Part shown: positions 1-7,455 of the stretch, piece by piece
Numbering within the stretch: position 1 is the stretch's first letter
How the letters are laid out: each line of letters opens with the position of its first letter
From: Burkholderiales bacterium
Lineage (GTDB): Bacteria > Pseudomonadota > Gammaproteobacteria > Burkholderiales > SG8-41
Direction of reading: 5' to 3'
Assembly (NCBI GenBank): GCA_030683105.1
Contig: JAUXMZ010000024.1
Location: forward strand, 1 to 64,000
DNA length: 64,000 nucleotides
Translations under genes and position numbers: made by a program
Notes under the pieces: generated by a model
Database searches by the model: none
What the model was told of the DNA's origin: nothing
Seen by the model: only the letters and a program-made list of their open reading frames with translations

Positions 1-78
1 CCCAGCCCTCATCCCTGACCCTTCTGATGAAGCCCCTACCCTTCGGTATCCCCCAGTGGAGAAGGGAAACAAATGCCT

Positions 79-104
79 CCCCTCTCCCGCTTGCGGGAGA
101 GGGG
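79..104. repeat. REP-like perfect hairpin
   Basis: Two perfectly complementary 12-base arms (79-90 and 93-104) flank a 2-base loop; the arms read CCCCTCTCCCGC and its complement. A related G-rich run follows at 105-117. Palindromes of this composition are common extragenic repeats in proteobacteria. There is no T-tract, so a terminator role is not supported. Confidence 0.6.
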
Positions 105-184
105 TCGGGGGAGAGGGTTCGAACGCCGATCGAACCAACCCCGACGGTCTTTGTTCCAGAGAACGTATATAATAATAAATAAAA

Positions 185-196
185 ACAACATGTTGT
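185..196. promoter_or_regulatory. Palindromic operator candidate upstream of GST
   Basis: ACAACATGTTGT is a perfect 12-bp palindrome lying 12 bp downstream of a TATAAT hexamer (168-173). A near-identical sequence (ATAACATGTTGT) lies upstream of the nitroreductase gene at 19361-19372. The shared motif next to two enzymes often linked to electrophile or nitro-compound handling suggests, by inference only, a common regulator. Confidence 0.35.
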
Positions 197-397
197 ATGA
201 TAACACTCCATCCTACCGTATTTGGTAGTTTTTGATGTTTATCGGCGTTCATCGGCGGCTAATTTATTTTATTTTGTTATGGGCTCTTAGCATTGAACGG
301 CAGTCCCAATCAAGGGGAATGGCGCCCCGTTTCCTGCGGATTCCCCTCCACCGGTATCCTACAATTCACCACGCCTCAAACACAAGGATTCCGGCAG

Positions 398-1042
398 ATG
401 ACGCTTACGCTGTACTACGCCCCCCTGACTTGCGCGCTCGTGCCCTACGTCACGCTCACCGAGGCCGGCGCCGATTTCGACGTTCAGAACGTCAACTCGC
501 GCTCGGGCCAGCTGAAGACGCCCGAATTCCTGGCGCTCAATCCCAAGCACAAGGTCCCGGTCCTGCTCATAGACGGCGAGCCGCTGACTGAGAACATCGC
601 CATCCAGATCTGGATCGCGCGCCAGTTCCCTCACGCGCGCCTGCTGCCCGAAGACCCCAGGCTGGAGATCAAGGCGATCTCGCTTATGGCATGGTTCGCC
701 TCGACGATACACCCGCACCTGACGCCCAACGCCAGGCCGGAAAATTACTGCGACCTTCCCGGATCCGGGGACAGCGTGAAGCGGGTCGCCAACAAGATGC
801 TGTTCGAGGATCTCGCCATCGCTGACGGCTTGCTGGCCGGCCGCGAGTTTTTCTTCGACCACTTCACCGCGCCCGACGCGTACTTCTTCTGGTGTTTCCG
901 GCGCGCGCTGTCGTTCGGCCTCGACCTCTCGCGGTTCACGAACTGCGCGGCCCATTTCGAACACATGCAGCAGCGGCCGAGCGTGAAGAAGGTCCTCGCC
1001 CACGAAAAGCAGGTGCAAGATGCGTTCGCCAGGGCAGCGTGA
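398..1042 (+). CDS. Glutathione S-transferase, beta class-like
   Basis: A 214-residue protein starting MTLTLYYAPLTCALVPYV. The N-terminal thioredoxin fold is recognisable: the first strand is followed by Cys10 (in TCALVP), the cis-proline segment KVPVLLIDG at about residues 50-58, and the glutathione-contacting ES/EN turn (LTENIAIQIW) at about 62-71. The rest is the all-helical C-terminal domain. The length fits the GST family (200-220). The open frame extends upstream to 293, but the conserved fold begins at the ATG at 398. It is convergent with the Ldh2-family gene, with 37 bp between stops. The substrate cannot be told from sequence; a role in glutathione conjugation or thiol redox chemistry is family knowledge. 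Confidence 0.85.
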   Translation: MTLTLYYAPLTCALVPYVTLTEAGADFDVQNVNSRSGQLKTPEFLALNPKHKVPVLLIDGEPLTENIAIQIWIARQFPHARLLPEDPRLEIKAISLMAWFASTIHPHLTPNARPENYCDLPGSGDSVKRVANKMLFEDLAIADGLLAGREFFFDHFTAPDAYFFWCFRRALSFGLDLSRFTNCAAHFEHMQQRPSVKKVLAHEKQVQDAFARAA

Positions 1043-1079
1043 AGGACATGCGACCGCCCTGCTCTCCCGGACACTCCCG

Positions 1080-2078
1080 CTACTTGGCCAGCCGCAACAA
1101 CTCCTGGTGCAGCGCTTCCGAAATTTCCATGCCTTGCGCACGCGCCTGGGCCACGCTTTGGTGGCGGCGCGCACCCGGCAGGCGCACGCCTTCATCCGCG
1201 ACCATCGCTGAAATCATGACTTCGAGGCGCGAGTAATACGAATCCGCGCCCGCCAGTGCGTCAGGGTCGATGGCAATGAGCGCATGGCCTATGCGCGGCG
1301 CGTTGCCGGGCTCGAAGTAGGATTCGTTCTCGAAGCTGAATGCGGCGCCGGTCAGCGCAACGCACAGCACCTCCACCATCAGCGCCAGCGCCGTGCCTTT
1401 GACGCCGCCGATCGCGGTGAGGCTGCCGGTGAGCGCGGCCCTGGCATCGGTGGTCGGGTTGCCGTCGCGATCCACCGCCCATCCCAGCGGTATGGGTGTG
1501 CCTTCCTTGGCCGCCAGCATGATCTTGCCGCGCGTGACTTCAGTCAGCGAGAGATCGACGATGATGGGCTCGGCATTGCGGCGCGGGAAGATCGCCGCGA
1601 TCGGATTGGTGCCGAAAAACGGCTTGCTGCCGCCCCAGGCATTGATTGCCGCAGGCGAGTTGGTAACGGTGATGCCGGCCAGCCCCGCTTCCGCCAAAGG
1701 CGCCAGGTGGTAAGCCGCCGCGCCGAAGTGATGGCTGTTGGTGACGCCGCAGAAAGCTACGCCATATTTTTTTGCGCGCTTGATGGCTTCTCTCACTGCA
1801 ATCTCCGCGGCAACGTAAGCTAACCCGCCCGCGGCGTCGATCAGGCAGGTGCCGCCTTTTTTTCTGATGATCCTGGCTTTTGCCTTGCCGTTGGCGCGGC
1901 CTTCGCGCAAATGCTGAGAATAGAGCGCAACGCGCGCTACGCCATGCGTTGCGAGCCCGTCCATCTCGGCGGCGACCAGCGCCCGCGCAGTCGACTGTGC
2001 CATGGCCTTGGAGGCCCCGGCTTTTTTAAGGCCTCGTGCTGCGAGCTGGATCAGATCATCTATTAAAAGTTGGGGCAT
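1080..2078 (-). CDS. Ldh2/MDH2 family 2-hydroxyacid (malate/L-lactate/sulfolactate-type) dehydrogenase
   Basis: A 332-residue protein of the NAD(P)-dependent Ldh2/YlbC/ComC fold. Diagnostic segments are ATHGVARV near residue 45, NSHHFGAAAYH with the catalytic-type His near 117, TNSPAAINAWGG and FGTNPIAA. Members oxidise 2-hydroxyacids such as malate, lactate, ureidoglycolate or (R)-sulfolactate. It is the last gene of the minus-strand catabolic operon, 20 bp after a TctC gene. Because SuyA/SuyB-like genes open the same operon, a ComC-like sulfolactate dehydrogenase role is possible, but no residue visible here decides the substrate. No strong ribosome-binding site precedes the ATG. Confidence 0.85.
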   Translation of the reverse strand: MPQLLIDDLIQLAARGLKKAGASKAMAQSTARALVAAEMDGLATHGVARVALYSQHLREGRANGKAKARIIRKKGGTCLIDAAGGLAYVAAEIAVREAIKRAKKYGVAFCGVTNSHHFGAAAYHLAPLAEAGLAGITVTNSPAAINAWGGSKPFFGTNPIAAIFPRRNAEPIIVDLSLTEVTRGKIMLAAKEGTPIPLGWAVDRDGNPTTDARAALTGSLTAIGGVKGTALALMVEVLCVALTGAAFSFENESYFEPGNAPRIGHALIAIDPDALAGADSYYSRLEVMISAMVADEGVRLPGARRHQSVAQARAQGMEISEALHQELLRLAK

Positions 2079-2098
2079 GGTAGCAACGATTCCGGAAG

Positions 2099-2869
2099 TT
2101 ATTCAACTGTTGTGCCCGACTGCTTCGCGACATCCGCCCACTTCTCCGCTTCAGCCTTGTAGAACGCAGAGAATTCCGCCGGCGTGTTGCCGCCGGGTTC
2201 GGCGCCCTCGGCTCGTATGCGCTGCGCGACCTCGGGCGATTTCACGGCGATAACCCATTCGCGATACAGCTTGTCCTGCACGACCTGCGGCGTCTTCGCC
2301 GGCGCGAACAGGCCGTTCCATTGCAGCGCGAGATGGCCCGGCACACCGGCCTCTTCCATCGCCATGTGCGACATCGTGCCGGTGCCGGCCGACGAATAAT
2401 CGAGCGAGTTCGGTTTGGATTTGGCGAGCGTCACCAGGTCTCTGACGCTCTTCACCGGAAGTGCTGGATGCGCGACCAGCGCAAACGGATACGACGAGGC
2501 CATCGAGATGGCCGTCAGGTCGCGCACCGGGTCGTAGCTGAGCTTTTTGTAGATCGCCGGGCTGATCGACAACGACGAGTTGGCGAACAACACCGTATAG
2601 CCGTCGCCGGGCGCCTTGGCAACGATGTCGGCCGCGATGTTGCCGCTGGCACCTGCACGATTGTCGACGACGACCTGCTGGCCGAGCTGGGCGGAGAATT
2701 TCTGGGCAATAATACGCGCGATGAGGTCGCTGCCGCCCCCGGCCGGAAACGGCAGCACCATGCGGATCGTCCGCACGGGGAATTCCTGCGCCAGCACAGG
2801 CATGGCTGTTACCAGCACGCCACTCAAAGTTACGGCAGCGCCTAGTGCGCACGCAGAATAACTGGCCAT
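2099..2869 (-). CDS. TctC/Bug tripartite tricarboxylate transporter binding protein, internally deleted
   Basis: The predicted product is 256 residues, with a Sec signal peptide ending near VLAQ (about residues 1-28) and then the family opening FPVRTIRMVLPFPAGGGSD. The start is set by AAGGAGGA just before the ATG at 2869. Normal family members, including the second copy at 6395-7357, are about 320 residues. Here the text jumps from SHMAME (residues 168-172) straight to EAGVPGH, skipping about 69 residues including the conserved VHVPYKG segment. The reading frame is kept. The missing part forms one wall of the ligand cleft in this family, so binding is probably lost or changed. Call it a probable in-frame deletion derivative rather than a functional receptor. 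Confidence 0.8.
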   Translation of the reverse strand: MASYSACALGAAVTLSGVLVTAMPVLAQEFPVRTIRMVLPFPAGGGSDLIARIIAQKFSAQLGQQVVVDNRAGASGNIAADIVAKAPGDGYTVLFANSSLSISPAIYKKLSYDPVRDLTAISMASSYPFALVAHPALPVKSVRDLVTLAKSKPNSLDYSSAGTGTMSHMAMEEAGVPGHLALQWNGLFAPAKTPQVVQDKLYREWVIAVKSPEVAQRIRAEGAEPGGNTPAEFSAFYKAEAEKWADVAKQSGTTVE

Positions 2870-2964
2870 GGTTCCTCCTTTTTTTGATCCGGACTGCGTG
2901 TGCCGGACAGCGAGTCTTGCCCGCCGCCCCCGTAAAATCAATAAATAAAAACAGCGAGTTATAT

Positions 2965-4683
2965 TCAGGCCGCGTCGAGCAGCGATTCGCCGGGCTTGAC
3001 GCGGGTGAATCGTACCGGCCGTGTCGTGCTGTCGAAGCGCCCGTCTTTCCATGTGACGCAGGTGTAGCGCGAATTCTCGATGTCGCGCACGTCAGGGAAA
3101 TCGGATCGGAAATGTGCGCCACGCGAGTCCTCCCGCGCCATCGCAGCAAAGCGTATCGACTTGGACACGAGGATCAGGTTTTTCAGGTTCATCCAGTCGT
3201 GCCAGGTGAGATTGAACGCAAGATTGGCATCCGCAACGCCGGTGGCATCGAGCCGGGTTTCAAGCGCGTCGAGCGCATCTTCCGCGCGCCTCAGACCAGC
3301 CGCATCGCGCACGATGCCGACATCATCCCACATCAGGTCATAAAGCTCCTCGCGTATGCTGTTGAGGTCGCCAGCGGGTTTGCCGAGCGGCGCGCGGCAA
3401 AGCGCCACGGCCTCGTCTATTGCAACCGGGTCAGGCTCATGGAAACCACCGCCGCCCGCCTTGAGCCAGCGCGGCATGGCGTCACCGGCGATGCCGCCGA
3501 ACACCGTGGAGTTGGCAACGCCGTTGCCGCCGAGGCGGTTCGCGCCGTGCACGCCGCCGGAATCCTCCCCCGCCGCGAACAAGCCAGACAGGTCGGTGGA
3601 GCAATCGGTTTTGAACACGACCCCGCCCATCATGTAATGCGCCGTGGGCACGACATCGACCAGCCCGGACACGAGGTCAAAGCCGCAATCGGCGCAGCGC
3701 TCGACCATGCCCTTGAACATTTTGCGCACCATGACCGGATCGAGATGGCGCATGGTGATGTAGAGCCCGCCGCGCGGCCCGACGTTGCCTTCGCGCATCT
3801 GGTAGTACATGCCGCGGCTGACGATGTCACGCGTCGCGCGCTCTTCCCGCTCGTCATAGAGGTGCATGAAGCGCTCGCCGGCGCCGTTGAGCAGTTGGCC
3901 GCCCGCGCCTCGCAGCCCCTCTTCGATGATGGTCCCGGTGATGCGGGTGTGGGGCCCGGCAATGAGGCCGGTCGGATGAAACTGCACCATCTCCATGTCG
4001 CGCAGCGTAAGCCCGGCACGCAGCGCCATCGCCATGCCATCGCAGGTCTTGTCACCCGAAGGCGTATGGTATTTGTACATGGTCGGCCCGCCGCCGGTGG
4101 CAAGCAACACTGCCTGCGCCTGCACGAACGTGAACTCGCCGCTGCGCATATCTATCATCAGAACGCCGGCAATCGCATCGCCCGCCTTGTTCTTGATGAA
4201 CTCGACCGCGCGGTGTTCCTCAAGACGGTTGATGCCGCGCGCCCACACCTGCTCAGCGAGCCGGTTGATGATCTCGATGCCGGTCAGGTCGCCCTTGTGC
4301 ACGGTGCGGTCGAACGTCTGCCCGGCAAATGCTTTCTGGTGGATGGTGCCGTCGGGATTGCGGTCGAAAAAACAGCCAAGTTCGTTTTCCAGTTCGCGGA
4401 CGCGCTCTACTGCGGTGCTCACCAGCGTCCAGGCGAGATCCTGATCGGGCAGCCACTTGCCGCCTTCTATGGTGTCCATGAAATGACGCTCGACCGAATC
4501 GCCCTCGGCCAGCGCGACGTTATAGCCGCCCTGCACCATGCGCGTGCAGCCGCATTTACCGAGGAGCCCTTTCACGCCGACCGTGATCGAGAGGTCAGGG
4601 TTGGCCTGGTGCGCGTGCAGCGCGGCGAACAGCCCGGCGCCGCCGGAACCGAGGATCAGAATGTCAGTTTTGAGTTTTTTCAT
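2965..4683 (-). CDS. Succinate dehydrogenase/fumarate reductase-like flavoprotein subunit
   Basis: A 572-residue FAD-binding protein. The dinucleotide motif GSGGAGLFAALHAH is at residues 12-25, and the substrate-site blocks QFHPTG, EEGLRG, PTAHYMMGGV and VHGANRLGGNG are all present. It pairs logically with the iron-sulfur subunit (9709-10425) and two membrane anchors (8893-9587) of the same operon, though it is separated from them by five genes. Two family hallmarks differ: the His that links FAD covalently in SdhA/FrdA appears to be Cys46 (GKCGCTRMVQGG), and RGEGG reads RGAGG. FAD is therefore probably not covalently bound, and the substrate may not be succinate. It starts 10 bp after a CACAGAG-type palindrome. 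Confidence 0.85.
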   Translation of the reverse strand: MKKLKTDILILGSGGAGLFAALHAHQANPDLSITVGVKGLLGKCGCTRMVQGGYNVALAEGDSVERHFMDTIEGGKWLPDQDLAWTLVSTAVERVRELENELGCFFDRNPDGTIHQKAFAGQTFDRTVHKGDLTGIEIINRLAEQVWARGINRLEEHRAVEFIKNKAGDAIAGVLMIDMRSGEFTFVQAQAVLLATGGGPTMYKYHTPSGDKTCDGMAMALRAGLTLRDMEMVQFHPTGLIAGPHTRITGTIIEEGLRGAGGQLLNGAGERFMHLYDEREERATRDIVSRGMYYQMREGNVGPRGGLYITMRHLDPVMVRKMFKGMVERCADCGFDLVSGLVDVVPTAHYMMGGVVFKTDCSTDLSGLFAAGEDSGGVHGANRLGGNGVANSTVFGGIAGDAMPRWLKAGGGGFHEPDPVAIDEAVALCRAPLGKPAGDLNSIREELYDLMWDDVGIVRDAAGLRRAEDALDALETRLDATGVADANLAFNLTWHDWMNLKNLILVSKSIRFAAMAREDSRGAHFRSDFPDVRDIENSRYTCVTWKDGRFDSTTRPVRFTRVKPGESLLDAA

Positions 4684-4693
4684 AAGAGCTTAA

Positions 4694-4780
4694 GCCACAG
4701 AGAGCACAGAGGTCACAGAGAAAGAACCAGAAATTTTCCCTTTGCTTTGTTCTCTCTGTGTTCTCTGTGTCCTCTGTGGC
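4694..4780. repeat. CACAGAG nonamer palindrome, copy 1
   Basis: The left arm (4694-4724) is three tandem nonamers of the form CACAGAGNN. The right arm (4750-4780) is the inverted complement ending CCTCTGTGGC. Together they can fold into a long hairpin with a loop of about 25 bases. It fills the gap between the fumarase beta gene and the flavoprotein gene. Further copies are at 43926-44013 and 45248-45326. Confidence 0.8.
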
Positions 4781-4789
4781 AAATGATTT

Positions 4790-5401
4790 TCAGGTTTTCA
4801 CGCCGAGTGAAGCGAGCGCGGCGGCGCGCCTGCCGCGCGCAGCCTGGTTGACCTCGGTGTAGAGGCTGCCGCCATGGGCATCCATGGACACCAGCAACGG
4901 ACCGAAACCTTTGACGCGGAATTTCCACAGCGACTCGGGATTCAGATCGTCGAGATCGACTTCTTCGATCTGCTCGATCCAGGTGGTTTCCAGGGCCGCT
5001 GCACCGCCCACGATCGCCAGATAAACGCCGCCGATATCGCTGAACGCCGCAGCCGAGCCTTCGGACAGCCCGCCCTTGCCGATGATGATGCGCACGCCAT
5101 ACTCGCTCATCAGCGGCCGCGTAAACCGCTCCATGCGCGCGCTGGTCGTGGTGCCGATGCAGATCGGCTCGTAACCGCTGGGGGCCGACTTGGTCTCGCC
5201 CACCCATTTTGCATTGGGGGCGGTGTGAATCACGGCATGGCCGTTCATGTCGAAACGGGTCTTGCGGCCGCGGTCGAACATGTGGATCTGCGTCGCATCG
5301 CGAATGCCGAAAAGCGTGCCGTTCAACGTGACGGTGTCGTTCACCTTGAGCTGCCGGACCTGCGCTTCGGCCACCGGCATGTTGAAGTCGTAATGAGCCA
5401 T
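4790..5401 (-). CDS. Class I fumarase-type hydro-lyase, beta subunit
   Basis: A 203-residue protein matching the C-terminal (beta) half of iron-sulfur fumarases and the TtdB subunit of L(+)-tartrate dehydratase. Recognisable segments are the CIGTTTSARM block near residue 81 and IIIGKGGLSEG near 105, which belong to the substrate-binding swivel domain. It follows the alpha-subunit gene by 45 bp, and both subunits are needed for activity in this family. Possible substrates are fumarate/malate, mesaconate/citramalate or tartrate; the sequence alone does not choose. The start MAHYDFNMP fits family length. Confidence 0.88.
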   Translation of the reverse strand: MAHYDFNMPVAEAQVRQLKVNDTVTLNGTLFGIRDATQIHMFDRGRKTRFDMNGHAVIHTAPNAKWVGETKSAPSGYEPICIGTTTSARMERFTRPLMSEYGVRIIIGKGGLSEGSAAAFSDIGGVYLAIVGGAAALETTWIEQIEEVDLDDLNPESLWKFRVKGFGPLLVSMDAHGGSLYTEVNQAARGRRAAALASLGVKT

Positions 5402-5410
5402 TGAAATTCC

Positions 5411-5438
5411 GTGACTGGTGATGGGTGATTCGTGACTG
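5411..5438. repeat. Heptanucleotide array (unit GTGAYKG)
   Basis: Four consecutive 7-mers read GTGACTG, GTGATGG, GTGATTC, GTGACTG. The array sits in the 45-bp gap between the two fumarase subunit genes. It belongs to the period-7 repeat class found at 13 loci in this window. Confidence 0.75.
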
Positions 5439-5446
5439 GTCTAAAC

Positions 5447-6322
5447 CTAAAAGCCGTATGTCAGGCCCTGCGGCGTGAACGTCGCGCGCGCGCGCCGCGC
5501 GGAATGGCACTGCATGTTGACCGCCACCGGATTCATGGTGATATGTGTCGCCGCGGTCTCGATATGCACAGCGAACGATGTCGAGTCTCCGCCCAGCCCT
5601 TGGGGACCTACGCCGAGCTGGTTCACCGCTTTGCTGAGATCAATCTCCAGTTTCGCGCCCTCGGGGTCGTCGCATTTGCTGCCGAGCGGGCGCGTCGCCG
5701 CGACCTTGGACAGATGCACGCACAGGTCCGCCGTGCCGCCGACGCCGACGCCGACGATGGTCGGCGGGCAGGTCTTGCCACCGGCATCGAGCACGCAGTC
5801 CACGACGAAAGTCTTGATGGCGTCGATACCATCGGCCGGGACCGCCATCTTGAGGAAGGAGTTGTTTTCCGAGCCGCTGCCCTTGGGTATCATCTCGATC
5901 GTGAGCGTGTCGGCATCGGGCACGAAATCGATATGGATCACCGGCACCGAGCGCCCGCATGAGGTGTGCTCGTTCTTGCGTGTTACCGGATGCACCACCG
6001 ACGAGCGCAACGGGTATTCACGCGTAGCGCGCTCGCAACCCTTGATAATCGCCTGCTTGAGCTGGTAGCCATCAAGCTCGACGCCGGCGCCTATGGTCAC
6101 GTTATAGATCGGAATGCCGGTATCCTGACACAGCAGGTTATCGGTCGCCTCGGCAACCATGATGTTTTTGATCATGGTGCCGAGGATCGCCCTGCCGGTG
6201 GCATCGGTCTCGGTCTTGTCCAGCCGCGCGAAGCCTTGCTTGATATCGGGCGGCAGCACTTTGAGCGCGCGGATATAGAGCTCCTTGCACGCTTCTTCAA
6301 TCTGCTTGAGATCGACTTTCAC
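5447..6322 (-). CDS. Class I fumarase-type hydro-lyase, alpha subunit
   Basis: A 291-residue subunit of the iron-sulfur fumarase/tartrate dehydratase family. The three cysteines expected to hold the [4Fe-4S] cluster are seen in LLCQDTGIP, KTCPPTIVGVG and SKCDDPEGAK. NEHTSCGRSVP and GGTADLCVHLSK are other family blocks. The GTG at 6322 is chosen as start because GAGGA lies 8 bases upstream and the homologous region begins KVDLKQIEEAC; the open frame continues to 6367 with unrelated sequence. It lies 72 bp after a TctC gene in the same operon. The catalysed step is reversible hydration of an unsaturated dicarboxylate; the exact substrate is uncertain. Confidence 0.88.
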   Translation of the reverse strand: MKVDLKQIEEACKELYIRALKVLPPDIKQGFARLDKTETDATGRAILGTMIKNIMVAEATDNLLCQDTGIPIYNVTIGAGVELDGYQLKQAIIKGCERATREYPLRSSVVHPVTRKNEHTSCGRSVPVIHIDFVPDADTLTIEMIPKGSGSENNSFLKMAVPADGIDAIKTFVVDCVLDAGGKTCPPTIVGVGVGGTADLCVHLSKVAATRPLGSKCDDPEGAKLEIDLSKAVNQLGVGPQGLGGDSTSFAVHIETAATHITMNPVAVNMQCHSARRARATFTPQGLTYGF

Positions 6323-6394
6323 TTGCTCATCCTCATGCTCAATGCTCCGGCGTCCGCTGCCCACCATGTCATCATGACAGGGAACACCGTGATT

Positions 6395-7357
6395 TCAGTT
6401 CACCTGAAGCTTGCGCTCGCGGATGATTTTCTCCCAGCGAACGGATTCTTCCTTGATCGCCTTGGCAAATTCCGCCGGCGTGTTGGCAGCAGGCGCCATG
6501 CCCAGATCTTCGAGGCGCTTGCGCACATCCGCCGATTGCAGCACCTTGGCGGTGTCCTGTTGGATTTTATTGATGAGAGCCTTGGGGGTTCCGGTCGGCA
6601 CCATGAAGCCGAACCAGCCGAGATTCTCGAACCCCGGCAGCGTTTCCGCAATCGCGGGCACGTCCGGCAACTGGCTCGTGCGCTGCTTGCTGGTAACACC
6701 GAGCGCACGCAACTTGCCCTGCTTCACGAATCCTATCGCCGCGGCGAGATTGGGCGTCACGAACTGGATCTGGCCGCCGATGAGATCGGAAACTGCCGGC
6801 GCCTCGCCTTTGTAGGGGACATGCACGACGTCGATGCCGGCGGTGTATATGAAATTCTCCGCCGCGAGATGCGTCTGCGTGCCGAAACCCGCAGAGCCAA
6901 AAGTCATGGATTTCGGCTTGGCCTTGGCCATCGCGATCAGCTCCTTGACGTTCTTCGCCGGAAAGCTCGGATTGACCACCAGCGCCTGCGGCCCGCTCGC
7001 GACGTTGGTTACCGCCACGAGGTCCTTCTCGGGATTGAACGGCATTTTCTTGAACAGGTGCTGGTTGGCGGTCACGATCGAACCCGAGGTCATGAACAGC
7101 GTGTAGCCGTCCGGATTGGATTTCGCGGCGAGATCGCCGCCGATGTTGCCGCTGGCCCCGGCGCGGTCGTCCACCACCAGGGTCTGGCCCCACACTTCGG
7201 TGAGTTTCTGCGCCACGATGCGCGCCACAATATCGGTCGCCCCGCCCGCCGAGAACGGCACGATCACCCGTACCGGCTTGTTCGGATAATTTTGCGCATT
7301 TACAGCCGTAGCCGCGAACACCGCACCCACCACCGCAATCCACTTGGCAATCCTCAT
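6395..7357 (-). CDS. TctC/Bug family periplasmic solute-binding protein
   Basis: A full-length 320-residue binding protein. The signal peptide is about residues 1-21 (MRIAKWIAVVGAVFAATAVNA), and family blocks are YPNKPVRVIVPFSAGGATD, DDRAGASGNIGGD, VHVPYKGEAPAVSDLIGGQ and ALGVTSKQRT. GGAGGAAAT directly precedes the ATG at 7357. Members capture carboxylic acids for the TctAB transporter or act as orphan sensors. No tctA or tctB gene is present in the window, so uptake must use a permease encoded elsewhere. The ligand is presumably the substrate of the surrounding operon. Confidence 0.92.
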   Translation of the reverse strand: MRIAKWIAVVGAVFAATAVNAQNYPNKPVRVIVPFSAGGATDIVARIVAQKLTEVWGQTLVVDDRAGASGNIGGDLAAKSNPDGYTLFMTSGSIVTANQHLFKKMPFNPEKDLVAVTNVASGPQALVVNPSFPAKNVKELIAMAKAKPKSMTFGSAGFGTQTHLAAENFIYTAGIDVVHVPYKGEAPAVSDLIGGQIQFVTPNLAAAIGFVKQGKLRALGVTSKQRTSQLPDVPAIAETLPGFENLGWFGFMVPTGTPKALINKIQQDTAKVLQSADVRKRLEDLGMAPAANTPAEFAKAIKEESVRWEKIIRERKLQVN

Positions 7358-7455
7358 ATTTCCTCCCTGTCTACCCGTTGTAATCAATTGTTTCCGTGGG
7401 CTGCCAACATACCCTATTGCCCTGCCAGCGACAAGACGAAAAGCCAGCGTAGCGA

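Larger units (their letters stand above)
1..397. other. Intergenic region upstream of the GST gene
   Basis: No convincing gene is seen here. The left part is GC-rich and holds a palindrome of the C-rich/G-rich REP type (79-104). From about 160 to 290 the DNA is AT-rich and carries a TATAAT hexamer at 168-173, a perfect 12-bp palindrome at 185-196 and a small inverted repeat CTACC/GGTAG at 213-228, so it is probably the control region of the downstream GST gene. Short open frames through 232-591 overlap the GST in other frames and look like shadows. Confidence 0.6.

Noticed and set aside
232-591. Open frame upstream of and overlapping the GST start
   Set aside because: Overlaps the GST gene in another frame and its sequence shows no family features.
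2845-4851. A 668-codon plus-strand open frame
   Set aside because: It lies antisense to the clear SDH-like flavoprotein and is made of low-complexity His/Arg/Ala sequence typical of GC-rich shadow frames.
6324-6350. Possible heptanucleotide array ahead of the fumarase alpha start
   Set aside because: Only two units (TGCTCAA, TGCTCCG) agree, so the period is not convincing.
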